Positions 37,639 through 46,613 of a DNA stretch of 64,000 nt are shown piece after piece. How positions within the stretch are numbered: position 1 is the stretch's first letter; each line of letters begins with the position of its first letter. Below the pieces are notes generated by a model. It was not told where the DNA came from and searched no databases. It worked only from the letters and a program-made list of their open reading frames with translations. The DNA lies in NCBI RefSeq assembly GCF_003651245.1, contig NZ_RAPE01000004.1, positions 1 through 64,000 of the forward strand, in the 5' to 3' direction. The translations under genes and the position numbers were made by a program. The DNA is from Roseovarius spongiae. Its GTDB lineage: Bacteria > Pseudomonadota > Alphaproteobacteria > Rhodobacterales > Rhodobacteraceae.

Positions 37639-38323
37639 AATCGTCCTCGACACCGAAACCACCGGGTTCGAGCCTGAACAAGGCGACCGTATCGTGGAAA
37701 TCGGCGCGGTCGAACTGATGGGCCATATGCCGACCGGGCGCACCTATCACCAGTATATCGATCCCCAGCGCGCCATGCCCGACGATGCGTTTCAAGTGCA
37801 TGGCCTTGGCGACGATTTCCTGCGCGGCAAGCCGGTCTTCGCCGACATCGCGCAGGCTTTCGTCGATTTCATCGGGGACGCGAAACTGGTGATCCACAAC
37901 GCCGCTTTCGACATGAAATTCATCAACGCCGAACTTGGCTGGGTGCGGCGCCCGCCTCTGCCAATGGAACGCGCCATCGACACGCTGGCCATCGCGCGCA
38001 AACGGTTTCCCGGCTCGCCCGCATCATTGGATGCGCTCTGCCGCCGGTTCGGGATCGACAACTCCTCGCGCACGCTGCACGGCGCGCTGCTCGACTCCGA
38101 GATCCTCGCCGAGGTCTATCTTGAACTGATTGGCGGTCGTCAGCCTGACTTCGCGCTGGGTCAGCAGCCCGAACGGGGCGGCGCGCAACAGTCGGCGACC
38201 GGCTGGCGCCCCGCACCACGCCCGGAGAAACTCGCGCCCCGCCTGACCGAAGCGGAGCGCGCGGCGCATGAGGCCTTCGTCGCGAAGATGGGCGATGCCG
38301 CGCTCTGGCGCAGGTTCAGTTGA
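37631..38323 (+). CDS. dnaQ: DNA polymerase III epsilon subunit (proofreading 3'-5' exonuclease)
   Basis: DnaQ is the proofreading exonuclease of the replicative polymerase. The 230-residue product has the DEDDh motifs: Exo I VLDTETTGFEP with the Asp-Glu pair, Exo II HNAAFDMKFINAEL, and Exo III HGALLDSEILAEVYLEL with the catalytic His. The C-terminal third (PQPERGG... region, then LTEAERAAHEAFV) includes a linker and the segment expected to bind the alpha subunit. It overlaps coaE by eight bases, and its 3' end overlaps the convergent secB by eight bases. Confidence 0.96.
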   Translation: MREIVLDTETTGFEPEQGDRIVEIGAVELMGHMPTGRTYHQYIDPQRAMPDDAFQVHGLGDDFLRGKPVFADIAQAFVDFIGDAKLVIHNAAFDMKFINAELGWVRRPPLPMERAIDTLAIARKRFPGSPASLDALCRRFGIDNSSRTLHGALLDSEILAEVYLELIGGRQPDFALGQQPERGGAQQSATGWRPAPRPEKLAPRLTEAERAAHEAFVAKMGDAALWRRFS

Positions 38324-38837
38324 GCTCGGCGCTGGCCGGTTTTTCCTGCTCGGCCTGCCGGCGCATGATCTCGTTGCGGTAGATCTGAAGGAAATCAATA
38401 TTTTCCATGTTGAGCGGCGGGAAGCCGCCGTCGCGCGTCACGTCGCTCACGATGCGGCGCAGGAACGGAAAGATCATCCGCGGACATTCGATCATCAGGA
38501 AGGGATGCAACTGTTCTTCGGGGACGTTCTCGACGTGGAAGACGCCGGCATACTCCATCTCGAGCAGAAAAAGCTTGTCCTCGGTGCCCTTGTTCTTGGA
38601 CTCGACGTTCAGCTTGATCGCCACCTCGTACTGGTGGTCGGGCTTGCGCTTCTTCGCGTCGAGATTGACGTTGACGGTCACATCCGGCTGCACCTCGCCG
38701 CCGACGCCGCGCTGGGCCAGGACGTTTTCGAAGGACAGGTCGCGCACGAACTGGGTGAGAATGTGCATCTTGACCTGGGGGGCCTGCTGTTCGGCGCCTT
38801 CCTGCGCGCCGGTGGCGACGTTATCTTCGTCTTGCAT
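38316..38837 (-). CDS. secB: Protein-export chaperone SecB
   Basis: SecB keeps preproteins unfolded and delivers them to SecA. The 173-residue product has the family core: HILTQFVRDLSFEN, the substrate groove segments VNVNLDAKKR and YEVAIKLNVESKNKG, then FLLEMEYAGVFHVENVPEE and the CPRMIFPFLRRIVSDVTRDGGFPP signature. The acidic N-terminal tail (EDNVATGAQEGAEQ) is variable in the family. The gene is convergent with dnaQ and divergent from none; the FxsA-type gene lies 58 bases upstream on the same strand. Confidence 0.97.
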   Translation of the reverse strand: MQDEDNVATGAQEGAEQQAPQVKMHILTQFVRDLSFENVLAQRGVGGEVQPDVTVNVNLDAKKRKPDHQYEVAIKLNVESKNKGTEDKLFLLEMEYAGVFHVENVPEEQLHPFLMIECPRMIFPFLRRIVSDVTRDGGFPPLNMENIDFLQIYRNEIMRRQAEQEKPASAELN

Positions 38838-38895
38838 GAGTGTCTCCCGTGAAAATCTCTTGTTGGTGAGGGTCTAGCAGCAAGCGGTTGCCGCC

Positions 38896-39396
38896 TCAAT
38901 GCCTTGTCCAGCCGGACGATCCCTGATGCCCCGTGCCGGGCCTGCGGTCGGGGGGCGTTTCGATCTCGTGATACTCGCCCTCGATCAAAGATGGGTCTTG
39001 CGGACGCCTCCGCGGGTCCGAAGGCCCGGCTTCGCTGTGGAAGCTCTGAACGCGGACGCGCGCCCGCAGATAGCGGTAGGCGGCGCGGCGGAAGGCCGGC
39101 ATCAGCAGCGCGAACCCAAGCGCATCCGTGAAAAATCCCGGCGTAAGCAGCAGCACGCCCGCGATGAGGATCATCGCCCCATGCGCCAGCGGTTCGGTCG
39201 GGTCCGCCTGCCGGGTGAACGAGGTGCGCAAATCGTTCAGCGCCGCCGCGCCCTGCGCCCGCATCAGCCAGGTCCCGATAACCGCCGTGATCACCACGAT
39301 CGCCAATGTCGGCCACAGGCCGAGCCATCCGCCGACCTGGATGAACAACGCGATTTCGATCAACGGCACCGTCAGGAACGCCAGCAGCAGCCACAT
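38896..39396 (-). CDS. fxsA: FxsA-family membrane protein
   Basis: A 166-residue membrane protein of the FxsA family, whose E. coli member counteracts phage T7 exclusion by the F plasmid; its normal role is unknown. It has three to four hydrophobic segments (MWLLLAFLTVPLIEIALFIQ at the start, LAIVVITAVIGTWLM, and MILIAGVLLLTPGFFTDALG with the conserved LLPGFLTD-like motif) and a basic, Pro-rich cytoplasmic tail after about residue 115. The start is ATG at 39396. It is divergent from the Tim44-like gene across about 110 bases and precedes secB on the same strand. Confidence 0.88.
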   Translation of the reverse strand: MWLLLAFLTVPLIEIALFIQVGGWLGLWPTLAIVVITAVIGTWLMRAQGAAALNDLRTSFTRQADPTEPLAHGAMILIAGVLLLTPGFFTDALGFALLMPAFRRAAYRYLRARVRVQSFHSEAGPSDPRRRPQDPSLIEGEYHEIETPPDRRPGTGHQGSSGWTRH

Positions 39397-39506
39397 GAGC
39401 CGATCTCCTTTGTTTTGCAGGCGATAAGGTGGACTTGGGCCTGCCCGTCCCCTACATAGTAGCGGACGCGCCGGCTTTCCACGTTTTACCCTTGAATGAG
39501 GTGTCC

Positions 39507-40169
39507 ATGAACTCGCCCATCATACAGCTTCTGGTTCTTGCCGGAATCGCCGTGTTCCTTATTCTGCGGCTCAAGAACGTGCTGGGCACCCGCGACGGGT
39601 TCGAGCCGACGAACCAGCAAAAAATCGAGTCGACGCGCGGCGACAAGCGCCCCGAACTCGAGGTGATTGAAGGCGGGCCGGATCACGACATCATTGATCA
39701 CGTCGCCGAGGACAGCGACGCCGCCGCCGAACTCGCCGAGATGAAGCGCGCGGAACCCTCCTTTGAGGTGGGCCCGTTCCTGCAGGGCGCGCGCGGCGCC
39801 TACGAGATGATTTTGATGGGGTTCGAACGTGGGCGACTGGACGACCTGGTGCCGTTTCTCGACCCCGAGGTCTACAACACCTTCTCCGAGGTGGTCGACA
39901 AGCGGCAGGAACAGGGCCTGCACATCGAATCCGAATTTGTCGGAGTGCGCGAGATCACGCTGCTCAACGCCGATTTCGACCAGGAAACGCGGCGCGCCAA
40001 CATCACCGTGCGTTTCGTCGGAGAACTGATATCGGTGGTCAAGGACAAGGACGGCAAGATCGTCGAGGGCGAGCCGGGCAAATCCAAGAAGCAAAAGGAT
40101 GTCTGGACGTTCGAACGCGTCATGGGGGCGGACGATCCCAACTGGCGGCTCGTCGCCACGGGCGAATGA
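39507..40169 (+). CDS. Tim44-domain inner-membrane protein
   Basis: A 220-residue protein with one N-terminal transmembrane segment (IIQLLVLAGIAVFLILRL, about 4-21), a charged linker and a C-terminal Tim44-like domain (about 90-220) with the conserved GAYEMILMGFERGRLDDL and FVGVREITLLNADFD. Bacterial Tim44-domain proteins (TimA type) are membrane-associated and may link to preprotein translocation or membrane biogenesis, but their role is not settled. ATG at 39507 has GAGGTG five bases upstream. Its stop overlaps the mltA ATG by four bases, suggesting coupling of the two. Confidence 0.9.
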   Translation: MNSPIIQLLVLAGIAVFLILRLKNVLGTRDGFEPTNQQKIESTRGDKRPELEVIEGGPDHDIIDHVAEDSDAAAELAEMKRAEPSFEVGPFLQGARGAYEMILMGFERGRLDDLVPFLDPEVYNTFSEVVDKRQEQGLHIESEFVGVREITLLNADFDQETRRANITVRFVGELISVVKDKDGKIVEGEPGKSKKQKDVWTFERVMGADDPNWRLVATGE

Positions 40170-41197
40170 TCCGGGCGGCCCTCGCCGCCCTCTTGTTCGT
40201 GCTGCCGGTCCCCGGCGGTGCGGCCGCGAATGAGACCTCCTATACCGTCCTCGACTTCGACGACCTGACGGGGTGGGAACAGGACGACCACGCCGCGGCG
40301 CTCAGGACGTTTCTCGTCACCTGTCCCGACATGAAGGATCCCGACTGGCGCGCGCTCTGCGCGCTGGCCCAGCAGAAGCCGGACGCCAAGGCGTTCTTCG
40401 AGCTGTTCTTCCGCCCGATGTTGATCACCGAGGGCAAGCCGGCCCTCTTCACCGGCTATTTCGAACCGGAACTGCGCGGCTCTCTGCGCCCCGGCGGGCG
40501 CTACCGCTATCCGCTTTATCGTGAGCCGCCCGAGGCCCGCGTGAGCAACCCCTGGCTGACCCGCGCGCAGATCGAGAACGCGCCGGAAATGCGCGGTTAC
40601 GAAATCGCCTGGGTCGACGACCCGGTGGAACTCTTCTTTCTTCAGATCCAGGGGTCCGGGCGTATCCGGCTGCCCGACGGCAACGTGATCCGGGTGGGTT
40701 ATGGCGGCAACAACGGGCATGAGTACCGTTCCGTCGGCGCCGAACTGGTGCGCCGCGGCGTCTATTCGGTCCACCAGGTTTCGGCGCAGGTGATCAAGAA
40801 CTGGGTGCGCCGCAACCCCGAGGCGGGCCGCGACCTGTTGCGGCACAATCCGTCCTACGTGTTCTTTCGCAAGCTCATCGGCCACGCCGACGATCTCGGC
40901 CCGTTGGGTGCGATGAACCGGCCGGTGACGCCGGGACGCTCCATCGCGGTCGATCCGAAATTCGTCACCCTCGGCGCGCCGGTCTGGATCGACAAGGGCG
41001 GCAAGCGTCCGATCCGGCGGCTGATGATCGCGCAGGATACCGGTTCGGCGATCAAGGGCGCGCAACGCGCCGACATCTTCTTTGGCACCGGCGACAAGGC
41101 GGGGCGCGATGCCGGACGGCTGCGCGATCCGGGCCGGATGGTGGTTTTGATGCCGATTCAGCGCGCCTATGCGCTGGCGACAGAGACCCTGCAATGA
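40166..41197 (+). CDS. mltA: Membrane-bound lytic murein transglycosylase A
   Basis: MltA cleaves peptidoglycan glycan strands with formation of anhydromuramic acid. The 343-residue product has a signal peptide (AALAALLFVLPVPGGAAA), the MltA domain (about 70-230, with LFTGYFEPELRGS and FFLQIQGSGRI) and the C-terminal 3D domain (IAVDPKFVTLG, then IAQDTGSAIKGAQRADIFFG, holding the catalytic aspartate). There is no lipobox cysteine in the signal, so membrane anchoring through lipid is not evident. It overlaps the Tim44-like gene upstream and the smr gene downstream by four bases each. Confidence 0.95.
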   Translation: MIRAALAALLFVLPVPGGAAANETSYTVLDFDDLTGWEQDDHAAALRTFLVTCPDMKDPDWRALCALAQQKPDAKAFFELFFRPMLITEGKPALFTGYFEPELRGSLRPGGRYRYPLYREPPEARVSNPWLTRAQIENAPEMRGYEIAWVDDPVELFFLQIQGSGRIRLPDGNVIRVGYGGNNGHEYRSVGAELVRRGVYSVHQVSAQVIKNWVRRNPEAGRDLLRHNPSYVFFRKLIGHADDLGPLGAMNRPVTPGRSIAVDPKFVTLGAPVWIDKGGKRPIRRLMIAQDTGSAIKGAQRADIFFGTGDKAGRDAGRLRDPGRMVVLMPIQRAYALATETLQ

Positions 41198-41772
41198 GCC
41201 GCCGCAAGCTGCGTCCCGAAGAGCTCGCGCTCTGGCGCAAGGTGGCCGAGACGGCGGATCCGCTGACCCGCGACCGCCCGCAACCGGCCCCTGCCCGCCC
41301 GTTCTCCGATCCCGAACCGTCGTCGAAGCCAAAGGAACAGCCGCCGATCGCACCGTTCCGGGTGGGCGAACGCGCGGAAGGCGCGCTTCCGGGTCTCACC
41401 GACCGGACGGTCGCGATGCCGGTCACGATGGACAAGCGCGCGCATACCAAGCTCAAGCGTGGCAAGATGAAGCCCGAGGCGCGGATCGACTTGCACGGCA
41501 TGACGCTGGATCGCGCGCATGGCGCGCTCACGGCGTTCATCCTGCGCGCGCATGCCCAAGGCAAGCGCCTCGTGCTGGTCATCACCGGCAAGGGCAAGCG
41601 ATCGGATCAGCCGGGGCCGATCCCCGTCCGGCAGGGCGTGCTGCGCCATAACGTGCCGCATTGGCTGCAAATCCCGCCGCTCGCGCAGGTCGTGATGCAG
41701 GTGAGCGAGGCGCATGGCCGCCACGGCGGCGGCGGCGCCTATTACGTCTATCTACGCCGCCCGCGCGGGTAA
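41194..41772 (+). CDS. Smr-domain protein (putative endonuclease/nickase)
   Basis: A 192-residue protein with a disordered, Pro-rich N-terminal half (LTRDRPQPAPARPFSDPEPS) and a C-terminal Smr domain. Two family motifs are visible: IDLHGMTLDRAH (LDxHG type) and LVLVITGKGKRS (TGKG type), followed by VMQVSEAHGRHGGGGAYYVYL. Smr domains nick or cleave RNA or DNA; stand-alone bacterial forms are linked to ribosome rescue or recombination, so the target here is open. Its ATG overlaps the mltA stop by four bases. The 3' end overlaps the convergent MFS gene by 21 bases. Confidence 0.9.
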   Translation: MSRRKLRPEELALWRKVAETADPLTRDRPQPAPARPFSDPEPSSKPKEQPPIAPFRVGERAEGALPGLTDRTVAMPVTMDKRAHTKLKRGKMKPEARIDLHGMTLDRAHGALTAFILRAHAQGKRLVLVITGKGKRSDQPGPIPVRQGVLRHNVPHWLQIPPLAQVVMQVSEAHGRHGGGGAYYVYLRRPRG

Positions 41773-42978
41773 GAGCGGCCGCGCCCGCGCGATGCCGATC
41801 CCCATCAACACGGTGGTCAGCACGAAATAGCCCGCCACGGCCATGTATTGCCGCTCGAGTCCGATCCCGAGGTCGATGCCCAGCCCGGTGATCCCCGGTC
41901 CGATGGCCGATCCCAGCACCATCACCGCCGCCGCCATCGCCTTGATGGAGCCGAGGAATCGCGTGCCGTAGAATTCGGCCCAGAATGCGGCGGGCAGCGT
42001 CGTGTTCACCCCCGTGTTGAGCCCGAGAAAGAAGAACCCCAGCCACAGCCCCGCCACGCCCTGCGCCAGCGCGAAGGTGGCGAAGGCGGCGACCATCGGC
42101 AACTGCATGAACGGGATAAGACGCGCCGTTCCCACCTTGTCGAGAGCCCAGCCGCTCGCCACCATCGCGAGGATGCTGACCCCGGTGAAGAAGGGAAAGA
42201 TCGCCACGAACTCGATATGCGCGACGCCCTTGATGTCCGCGAAATGCACCTGGTGAAAGAAGAACGCCGTGCTGAAGGCAGACGGTCCCAACAGCGCGGG
42301 GATCATGAACCAGAACAGCCAGTGCCGGAACGCCTGGTTGCGCGTCCATTGCCGCGCCTCCATCCCGGCCGCCTGATCGGATTGCGCCATCGATTGCGGC
42401 GTGCGCTCCGCGCGAAGCAGCAGCAGCAACACCGGGATGCCAAGCACCGCGACCACCCCCGCCACCACCCAGAGCAACCGCCAATCCACCACCAGCAACA
42501 GCGACACGAAAAGAAGCGGCAGCACCGCCTCGCCCGCGGCAAAGCCGAGCGTGGCCACCGACAGCGCCTTGCCCCGCCTGACGATGAACCAGCGCGACAT
42601 GGCGACCGCGGCGATGTGGCTGGTCATCCCCTGCCCCGTGAAGCGCAACGCGAAGATCGCCAGCGGCAGCAACCACCAAGTCGGATTGAGCGCCATGAAG
42701 ACGCATGCCCCCATCAGCATCACCAGCACGATCGCGCCAAGACCCCGCACGCGGAACCGGTCGGTCAGCCCCCCGGCCCAGACCATCAGCGCCGCAGAGG
42801 CCGTCGTGCCCAGCGTGTAGATCCCGCCCCATTCCCCGTGACTGAGATCGAACGCCGCGCGGATCTCGCCCGCGAAGATCGAGATGAAGAATGTCTGCCC
42901 GAAGCTGCTTAGGAACGTCAGCAACACCCCGGCCGACAGCCAGCGCGCATTTTCGCGAAGGAACGTGAGGGTGTTCAT
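41752..42978 (-). CDS. Major facilitator superfamily transporter
   Basis: A 408-residue integral membrane protein with about 12 hydrophobic helices. The cytoplasmic loop between helices 2 and 3 has the MFS-type GGLTDRFRVRGL, and the layout (six plus six helices around a charged loop EARQWTRNQAFRHW at about 205-220) fits the superfamily. The C-terminal half has FFFLGLNTGVNTTLPAAFWAEFYG, a pattern seen in oxalate/formate-antiporter-like or monocarboxylate-like members; the substrate is not predictable. ATG at 42978 gives a standard short N-terminus; an in-frame ATG at 43029 adds 17 residues. It is convergent with smr and 122 bases downstream of hslU. Confidence 0.87.
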   Translation of the reverse strand: MNTLTFLRENARWLSAGVLLTFLSSFGQTFFISIFAGEIRAAFDLSHGEWGGIYTLGTTASAALMVWAGGLTDRFRVRGLGAIVLVMLMGACVFMALNPTWWLLPLAIFALRFTGQGMTSHIAAVAMSRWFIVRRGKALSVATLGFAAGEAVLPLLFVSLLLVVDWRLLWVVAGVVAVLGIPVLLLLLRAERTPQSMAQSDQAAGMEARQWTRNQAFRHWLFWFMIPALLGPSAFSTAFFFHQVHFADIKGVAHIEFVAIFPFFTGVSILAMVASGWALDKVGTARLIPFMQLPMVAAFATFALAQGVAGLWLGFFFLGLNTGVNTTLPAAFWAEFYGTRFLGSIKAMAAAVMVLGSAIGPGITGLGIDLGIGLERQYMAVAGYFVLTTVLMGIGIARARPLLPARAA

Positions 42979-43073
42979 GCCCTTACGTCGCCCGATTTCC
43001 CCCCGAATGGAAGGCGGAAAATCGGGCATGACACCACCTGCGTGGCGCGACGGTCAGGCCGGGGAGGTGGGTG

Positions 43074-43088
43074 TTCTCACCGGGAAAA
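43074..43088. repeat. Short interspersed sequence TTCTCACCGGGAAAA, copy 1
   Basis: The 15-base sequence TTCTCACCGGGAAAA occurs here, just after the hslU stop, and again at 59555-59569. Both copies are intergenic, next to gene 3' ends and preceded by GT. It is not a clear hairpin. It may be a dispersed repeat or a conserved 3'-end signal; two copies in 64 kb of high-GC DNA are unlikely by chance, but no function is known to me. Confidence 0.4.
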
Positions 43089-43100
43089 AGTCCAGCAGCT

Positions 43101-44408
43101 TTACAGCACGTAGCGGCTGAGGTCCGCGGATTTCATCAACTCGCCCAGGTTCGCCTGCACGAAATCCTCGTCCACCGTCACCTCTTCGCCCGCGCGGTCG
43201 GGTGCGTGGAAGCTCAGTTCCTCGAAGACGCGCTCCATCACGGTGTAAAGGCGCCGCGCGCCGATATTCTCGACGGTGCTGTTCACCTCGGCGGCGATGT
43301 GCGCAAGCGCCTTGATCCCGTCCTCCGTAAAGGTGACGGTGACCTCCTCGGTGCCCAAAAGCGCGGTGTATTGGCGTGTCAGGGCGTTGTCCGTCTCGGT
43401 CAGGATACGCACGAAATCCCCTTCGGTGAGCGCGCGCAGTTCGACCCGGATCGGCAGGCGGCCCTGCAATTCCGGTAGCAGGTCCGACGGCTTGGCGATA
43501 TGGAACGCGCCCGACGCGATAAAGAGGATGTGATCGGTCCTGACCGCGCCATGCTTGGTCGAAACGCTCGTACCCTCGATCAGCGGCAGCAGGTCGCGCT
43601 GTACGCCTTCGCGGCTGACCTCACCGCCGCGCGCGTCGTGGCGGGCGCAGACCTTGTCGATCTCGTCGAGGAAAACGATGCCGTTCTGCTCGACCGCGTC
43701 GAGCGCGGCGCGGTTCACCGTCTCGTCGTCCAGCAGCTTGTCCGCCTCTTCGCCGATGAGGATCTCGTAGCTTTCGGCGACGGTCATGCGGCGGCGCACG
43801 GTGCGCTGCCCGAACGCTTTGCCGAAGATGTCGCCAAGGTTCATCATCCCCATCTGCCCGCCGGGCTGGCCGGGAATGTCCAGCATCCCCATCGGGTTGG
43901 AGTTGTCGGCGACGTCAAGCTCGATCTCGGTATCGTCCAGCTCGCCGTTCTTGAGCTTCTTTCGGAACATCTCGCGCGTGCCTTCGCGGGCGTCCTCCCC
44001 GGCGATGGCGCTGATGACGCGCTCTTCGGCGGCGGCGTGGGCGCTGGCCTTTACGTCTTCGCGCATCTGTTCGCGCACCATCGCGATCGCCGAATCCACG
44101 AGGTCGCGGATGATCTGCTCCACGTCGCGCCCGACATAGCCGACTTCGGTGAATTTCGTGGCCTCCACCTTGATGAAGGGCGCGCGGGCGAGTTTGGCGA
44201 GCCGGCGGCTGATCTCGGTCTTGCCTACGCCGGTGGGGCCGATCATCAGGATGTTCTTGGGATAGACCTCGTCGCGCAGATCGTCCGAGAGCTGCTTGCG
44301 CCGCCAGCGGCTGCGCAGGGCGACGGCGACGGCGCGCTTGGCGTCCTTCTGGCCGATGATGAACCGGTCCAGTTCCGAGACGATTTCGCGGGGGGTAAGG
44401 TCGGTCAT
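43101..44408 (-). CDS. hslU: ATP-dependent protease ATPase subunit HslU
   Basis: HslU is the AAA+ unfoldase that feeds substrates to the HslV peptidase. The 435-residue product has the N-terminal [17 protein letters not shown], Walker [19 protein letters not shown] (about 55), the pore motif GYVGRD, the variable I domain (about 110-240), Walker [11 protein letters not shown] and the C-terminal sequence ending SADLSRYVL, whose tail inserts into HslV. ATG at 44408 is the family start. It does not directly follow hslV; a membrane-protein gene lies between, with 58 bases before hslU. Confidence 0.97.
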   Translation of the reverse strand: MTDLTPREIVSELDRFIIGQKDAKRAVAVALRSRWRRKQLSDDLRDEVYPKNILMIGPTGVGKTEISRRLAKLARAPFIKVEATKFTEVGYVGRDVEQIIRDLVDSAIAMVREQMREDVKASAHAAAEERVISAIAGEDAREGTREMFRKKLKNGELDDTEIELDVADNSNPMGMLDIPGQPGGQMGMMNLGDIFGKAFGQRTVRRRMTVAESYEILIGEEADKLLDDETVNRAALDAVEQNGIVFLDEIDKVCARHDARGGEVSREGVQRDLLPLIEGTSVSTKHGAVRTDHILFIASGAFHIAKPSDLLPELQGRLPIRVELRALTEGDFVRILTETDNALTRQYTALLGTEEVTVTFTEDGIKALAHIAAEVNSTVENIGARRLYTVMERVFEELSFHAPDRAGEEVTVDEDFVQANLGELMKSADLSRYVL

Positions 44409-44466
44409 GATATTCTCCTGGCACCGTGCTTCGGCGGAACCTAAGCACGGGGATGAAAATGGCAAG

Positions 44467-45552
44467 TCAGCGATTCACGTCGTAGGGCGGCAGGCGATCC
44501 TTGCCCGGGAAGTCGGGTAGCGCACGCATCAGCGCGACGCGCAGCCCGATCCAGAACGTGCCGAGCGCGGTCACGATGCCGCCCAGCACCAGGAGCAGGA
44601 CCGGCCAGCTCAGGTCGGACTGGCCCAGCTGCATCGCCCAGGCCACCACGAAGGCGAGATAGCCAAGCCCCGCCGTCAGGAACGACCGCCGGTCGATGAT
44701 GAGCGCCAGGACCGTGATCGCCACGAGGGCTGCGGCGGTGAGCATCATGCCGGCGCCGCCGCCCGTGTTGTAGGCGGTCATCGCCACGGTGTTGACCAGT
44801 GCAGGCGCGGCAAGCAGGTGCAGCCAGAAGGCCGAGCGCGCCATGCGCCCGATCCGGTGGGGATCGCGCATGTCGAACCAGAGCCCGGCGGCCAGCGCGA
44901 GCAGCCCGAAAACCAGCGTGCCGATGGCAAGCCCACCGCCGCGCCGCAAGTCGAAGAACCTGTTCCAGTCGCCCATGAGGCCAATTTGAACGTCGGTCAT
45001 CGTCCCGGTGAGCCCGAACACCACGGCAAGCCCGAAAAGCCCCGCAAGAAACATCGCAAAGGGCACCCGGAACACGCGGTAGTAGATCGCCATCGCCCCG
45101 ATCCCCAGCAGGCCGAAGACCACGACGATCACGCCCTCGCCGCGCGCCAGCGGCGATTCCGACAGCGCGAAACCGATGATCGTCGCCGCCGCCATCGCAT
45201 AACCCACCGCCAGCACGATCGAAGGCAGCGCCATCCGCCGCTTGCGCGTGAAATAGAGCGCGCCGAACCAGCAGAGCGCGCCCATCACCGCCGCGATGCC
45301 CACGCCGCTGCCCAGCAGCGCGGCAAAGGCGATCGCCCCGCTCAGCAGCAGGATGAGGCCGACCGAGACGAAGATCTCGGCGAATCCGCGAAACAGTTCG
45401 AACGGCTCATCGTCGGGCAACCTGCGCGCGAGGCGACCCGCGCGTTCGTGGCCAAGATGGATCAGCCGGGCCGCCTGCGCCTCGGTGATGATACCCGCGG
45501 CGGCGGCGGCGCGCAGATCGTCGTCCGTCAGCTTGGTGTCGGCGCCGTTCAT
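44467..45552 (-). CDS. Polytopic membrane protein of unknown function inserted between hslV and hslU
   Basis: A 361-residue protein with a soluble N-terminal segment (about 1-60, [26 protein letters not shown], similar in pattern to the start of DUF2157-type proteins) followed by about ten hydrophobic helices. There are no catalytic or transport motifs I recognise. Its ATG overlaps the hslV stop by four bases (ATGA) and hslU starts 58 bases later on the same strand, so it is almost certainly cotranscribed with the protease genes. Codon use looks like its neighbours, so recent transfer is not suggested. A role with HslUV is inference from position only. Confidence 0.85.
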   Translation of the reverse strand: MNGADTKLTDDDLRAAAAAGIITEAQAARLIHLGHERAGRLARRLPDDEPFELFRGFAEIFVSVGLILLLSGAIAFAALLGSGVGIAAVMGALCWFGALYFTRKRRMALPSIVLAVGYAMAAATIIGFALSESPLARGEGVIVVVFGLLGIGAMAIYYRVFRVPFAMFLAGLFGLAVVFGLTGTMTDVQIGLMGDWNRFFDLRRGGGLAIGTLVFGLLALAAGLWFDMRDPHRIGRMARSAFWLHLLAAPALVNTVAMTAYNTGGGAGMMLTAAALVAITVLALIIDRRSFLTAGLGYLAFVVAWAMQLGQSDLSWPVLLLVLGGIVTALGTFWIGLRVALMRALPDFPGKDRLPPYDVNR

Positions 45553-46112
45553 GCGCTGGCCGAGATCTCTTCGACGGTCAGGTTGCCATTGGTGTAAACA
45601 CAGATGTCGGCGGCGATGGCCATCGCGGCGCGGGCCACTTCCTCGGCGCTGCGGTCGGTGTCGATCATGCCGCGGGCGGCGGCCAGAGCGTAGTTTCCGC
45701 CCGACCCGATTGCGGCGATGTCATGCTCGGGCTCAAGCACATCGCCCGCCCCGGTAATCACCAAAAGATCGCGCCCGTCGGTCACGATAAGCATCGCTTC
45801 GAGCTTTTGCAGATACTTGTCGGTGCGCCAGTCCTTGGCCAACTCCACGCTGGCGCGTTGCAACTGTCCCGGCGTCGCCTCGAGCTTGGCCTCGAGCCGC
45901 TCGAGCAGGGTGAAGGCATCCGCGGTCGATCCGGCGAATCCCGCCACCACGTCGAAGCCGCCGGGCGACAGGCGGCGCACCTTGCGCGCGCTGCCCTTGA
46001 TGACGGTCTGGCCCAGGCTCACCTGCCCGTCGCCCGCGATCACCACGCGGCCGCCCTTCTTCACGCCGATGATCGTGGTGCCGTGCCAGCCGGGAAAGTC
46101 GTCGTTTCGCAT
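45549..46112 (-). CDS. hslV: ATP-dependent protease peptidase subunit HslV
   Basis: HslV is the proteasome-beta-like threonine peptidase of the HslUV complex. The 187-residue product reads [20 protein letters not shown]; cleavage before the first Thr of TTIIGV would expose the catalytic N-terminal threonine, so an 11-residue propeptide is present as in other alphaproteobacteria. Further family blocks are [40 protein letters not shown] and [19 protein letters not shown] six bases before the ATG at 46112 fixes the start. It overlaps the downstream membrane-protein gene by four bases. Confidence 0.97.
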   Translation of the reverse strand: MRNDDFPGWHGTTIIGVKKGGRVVIAGDGQVSLGQTVIKGSARKVRRLSPGGFDVVAGFAGSTADAFTLLERLEAKLEATPGQLQRASVELAKDWRTDKYLQKLEAMLIVTDGRDLLVITGAGDVLEPEHDIAAIGSGGNYALAAARGMIDTDRSAEEVARAAMAIAADICVYTNGNLTVEEISASA

Positions 46113-46182
46113 GATCTGCCTCCTGTCGGGTCCGTCCGATATAGGGGTTGCGTATTTGGCGAACATCGAAAGCCCAAGGAAA

Positions 46183-46209
46183 AGGGCCCCGCCGATGCGG
46201 CGAGGCCCC
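46183..46209 (-). terminator. Intrinsic terminator of trxA
   Basis: An 11-base GC-rich stem with one mismatch (46184-46194 pairing with 46198-46208, three-base loop) is followed on the minus strand by TTTTCC. It lies about 20 bases after the trxA stop and should end the addB-addA-trxA transcript before hslV, whose own start is 70 bases further on. Confidence 0.75.
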
Positions 46210-46230
46210 GATATCAGGCTCTGATCCGGC

Positions 46231-46551
46231 TCAGATCGCCTCGTCGATCCAGCTTTGCAGCGCGGCCTTGGGCGCGGCGCCCGCACGGTTCGACACGACT
46301 TCGCCATCCTTGAAGATGAACAGCGCCGGAATGCCGCGCACGCCCATGGAGGCGGCGGTGTTGGGGTTGCTGTCGACGTCGACCTTGGCGATCTTGACCT
46401 TGCCCTGCATCTCGGTCGCGATCTCCTCGAGCGCGGGGCCGATCTGCTTGCAGGGGCCGCACCATTCGGCCCAGAAATCCACCACGACGGGGATATCGGA
46501 ATTCTTCACTTCGGCGTCGAAGGTATCGTCGGTGACGGCTACGGTGGCCAT
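46231..46551 (-). CDS. trxA: Thioredoxin
   Basis: Thioredoxin reduces protein disulfides with electrons from thioredoxin reductase. The 106-residue product has the active site WCGPC at residues 30-34 in [14 protein letters not shown], the buried Asp in VVVDFW and the cis-proline in GIPALFIF. The ATG at 46551 follows GAGGAGACGCCAA; a longer frame is not needed. It starts 62 bases after addA and ends at a strong terminator, so it can be read through from the addBA operon or from its own promoter. Gene order addB-addA-trxA is common in related bacteria. Confidence 0.97.
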   Translation of the reverse strand: MATVAVTDDTFDAEVKNSDIPVVVDFWAEWCGPCKQIGPALEEIATEMQGKVKIAKVDVDSNPNTAASMGVRGIPALFIFKDGEVVSNRAGAAPKAALQSWIDEAI

Positions 46552-46613
46552 TTGGCGTCTCCTCTCGGGGAATTGCTGCGTTGCGCAGAACGTAGGTAGA
46601 GGCCGGGGTGACG

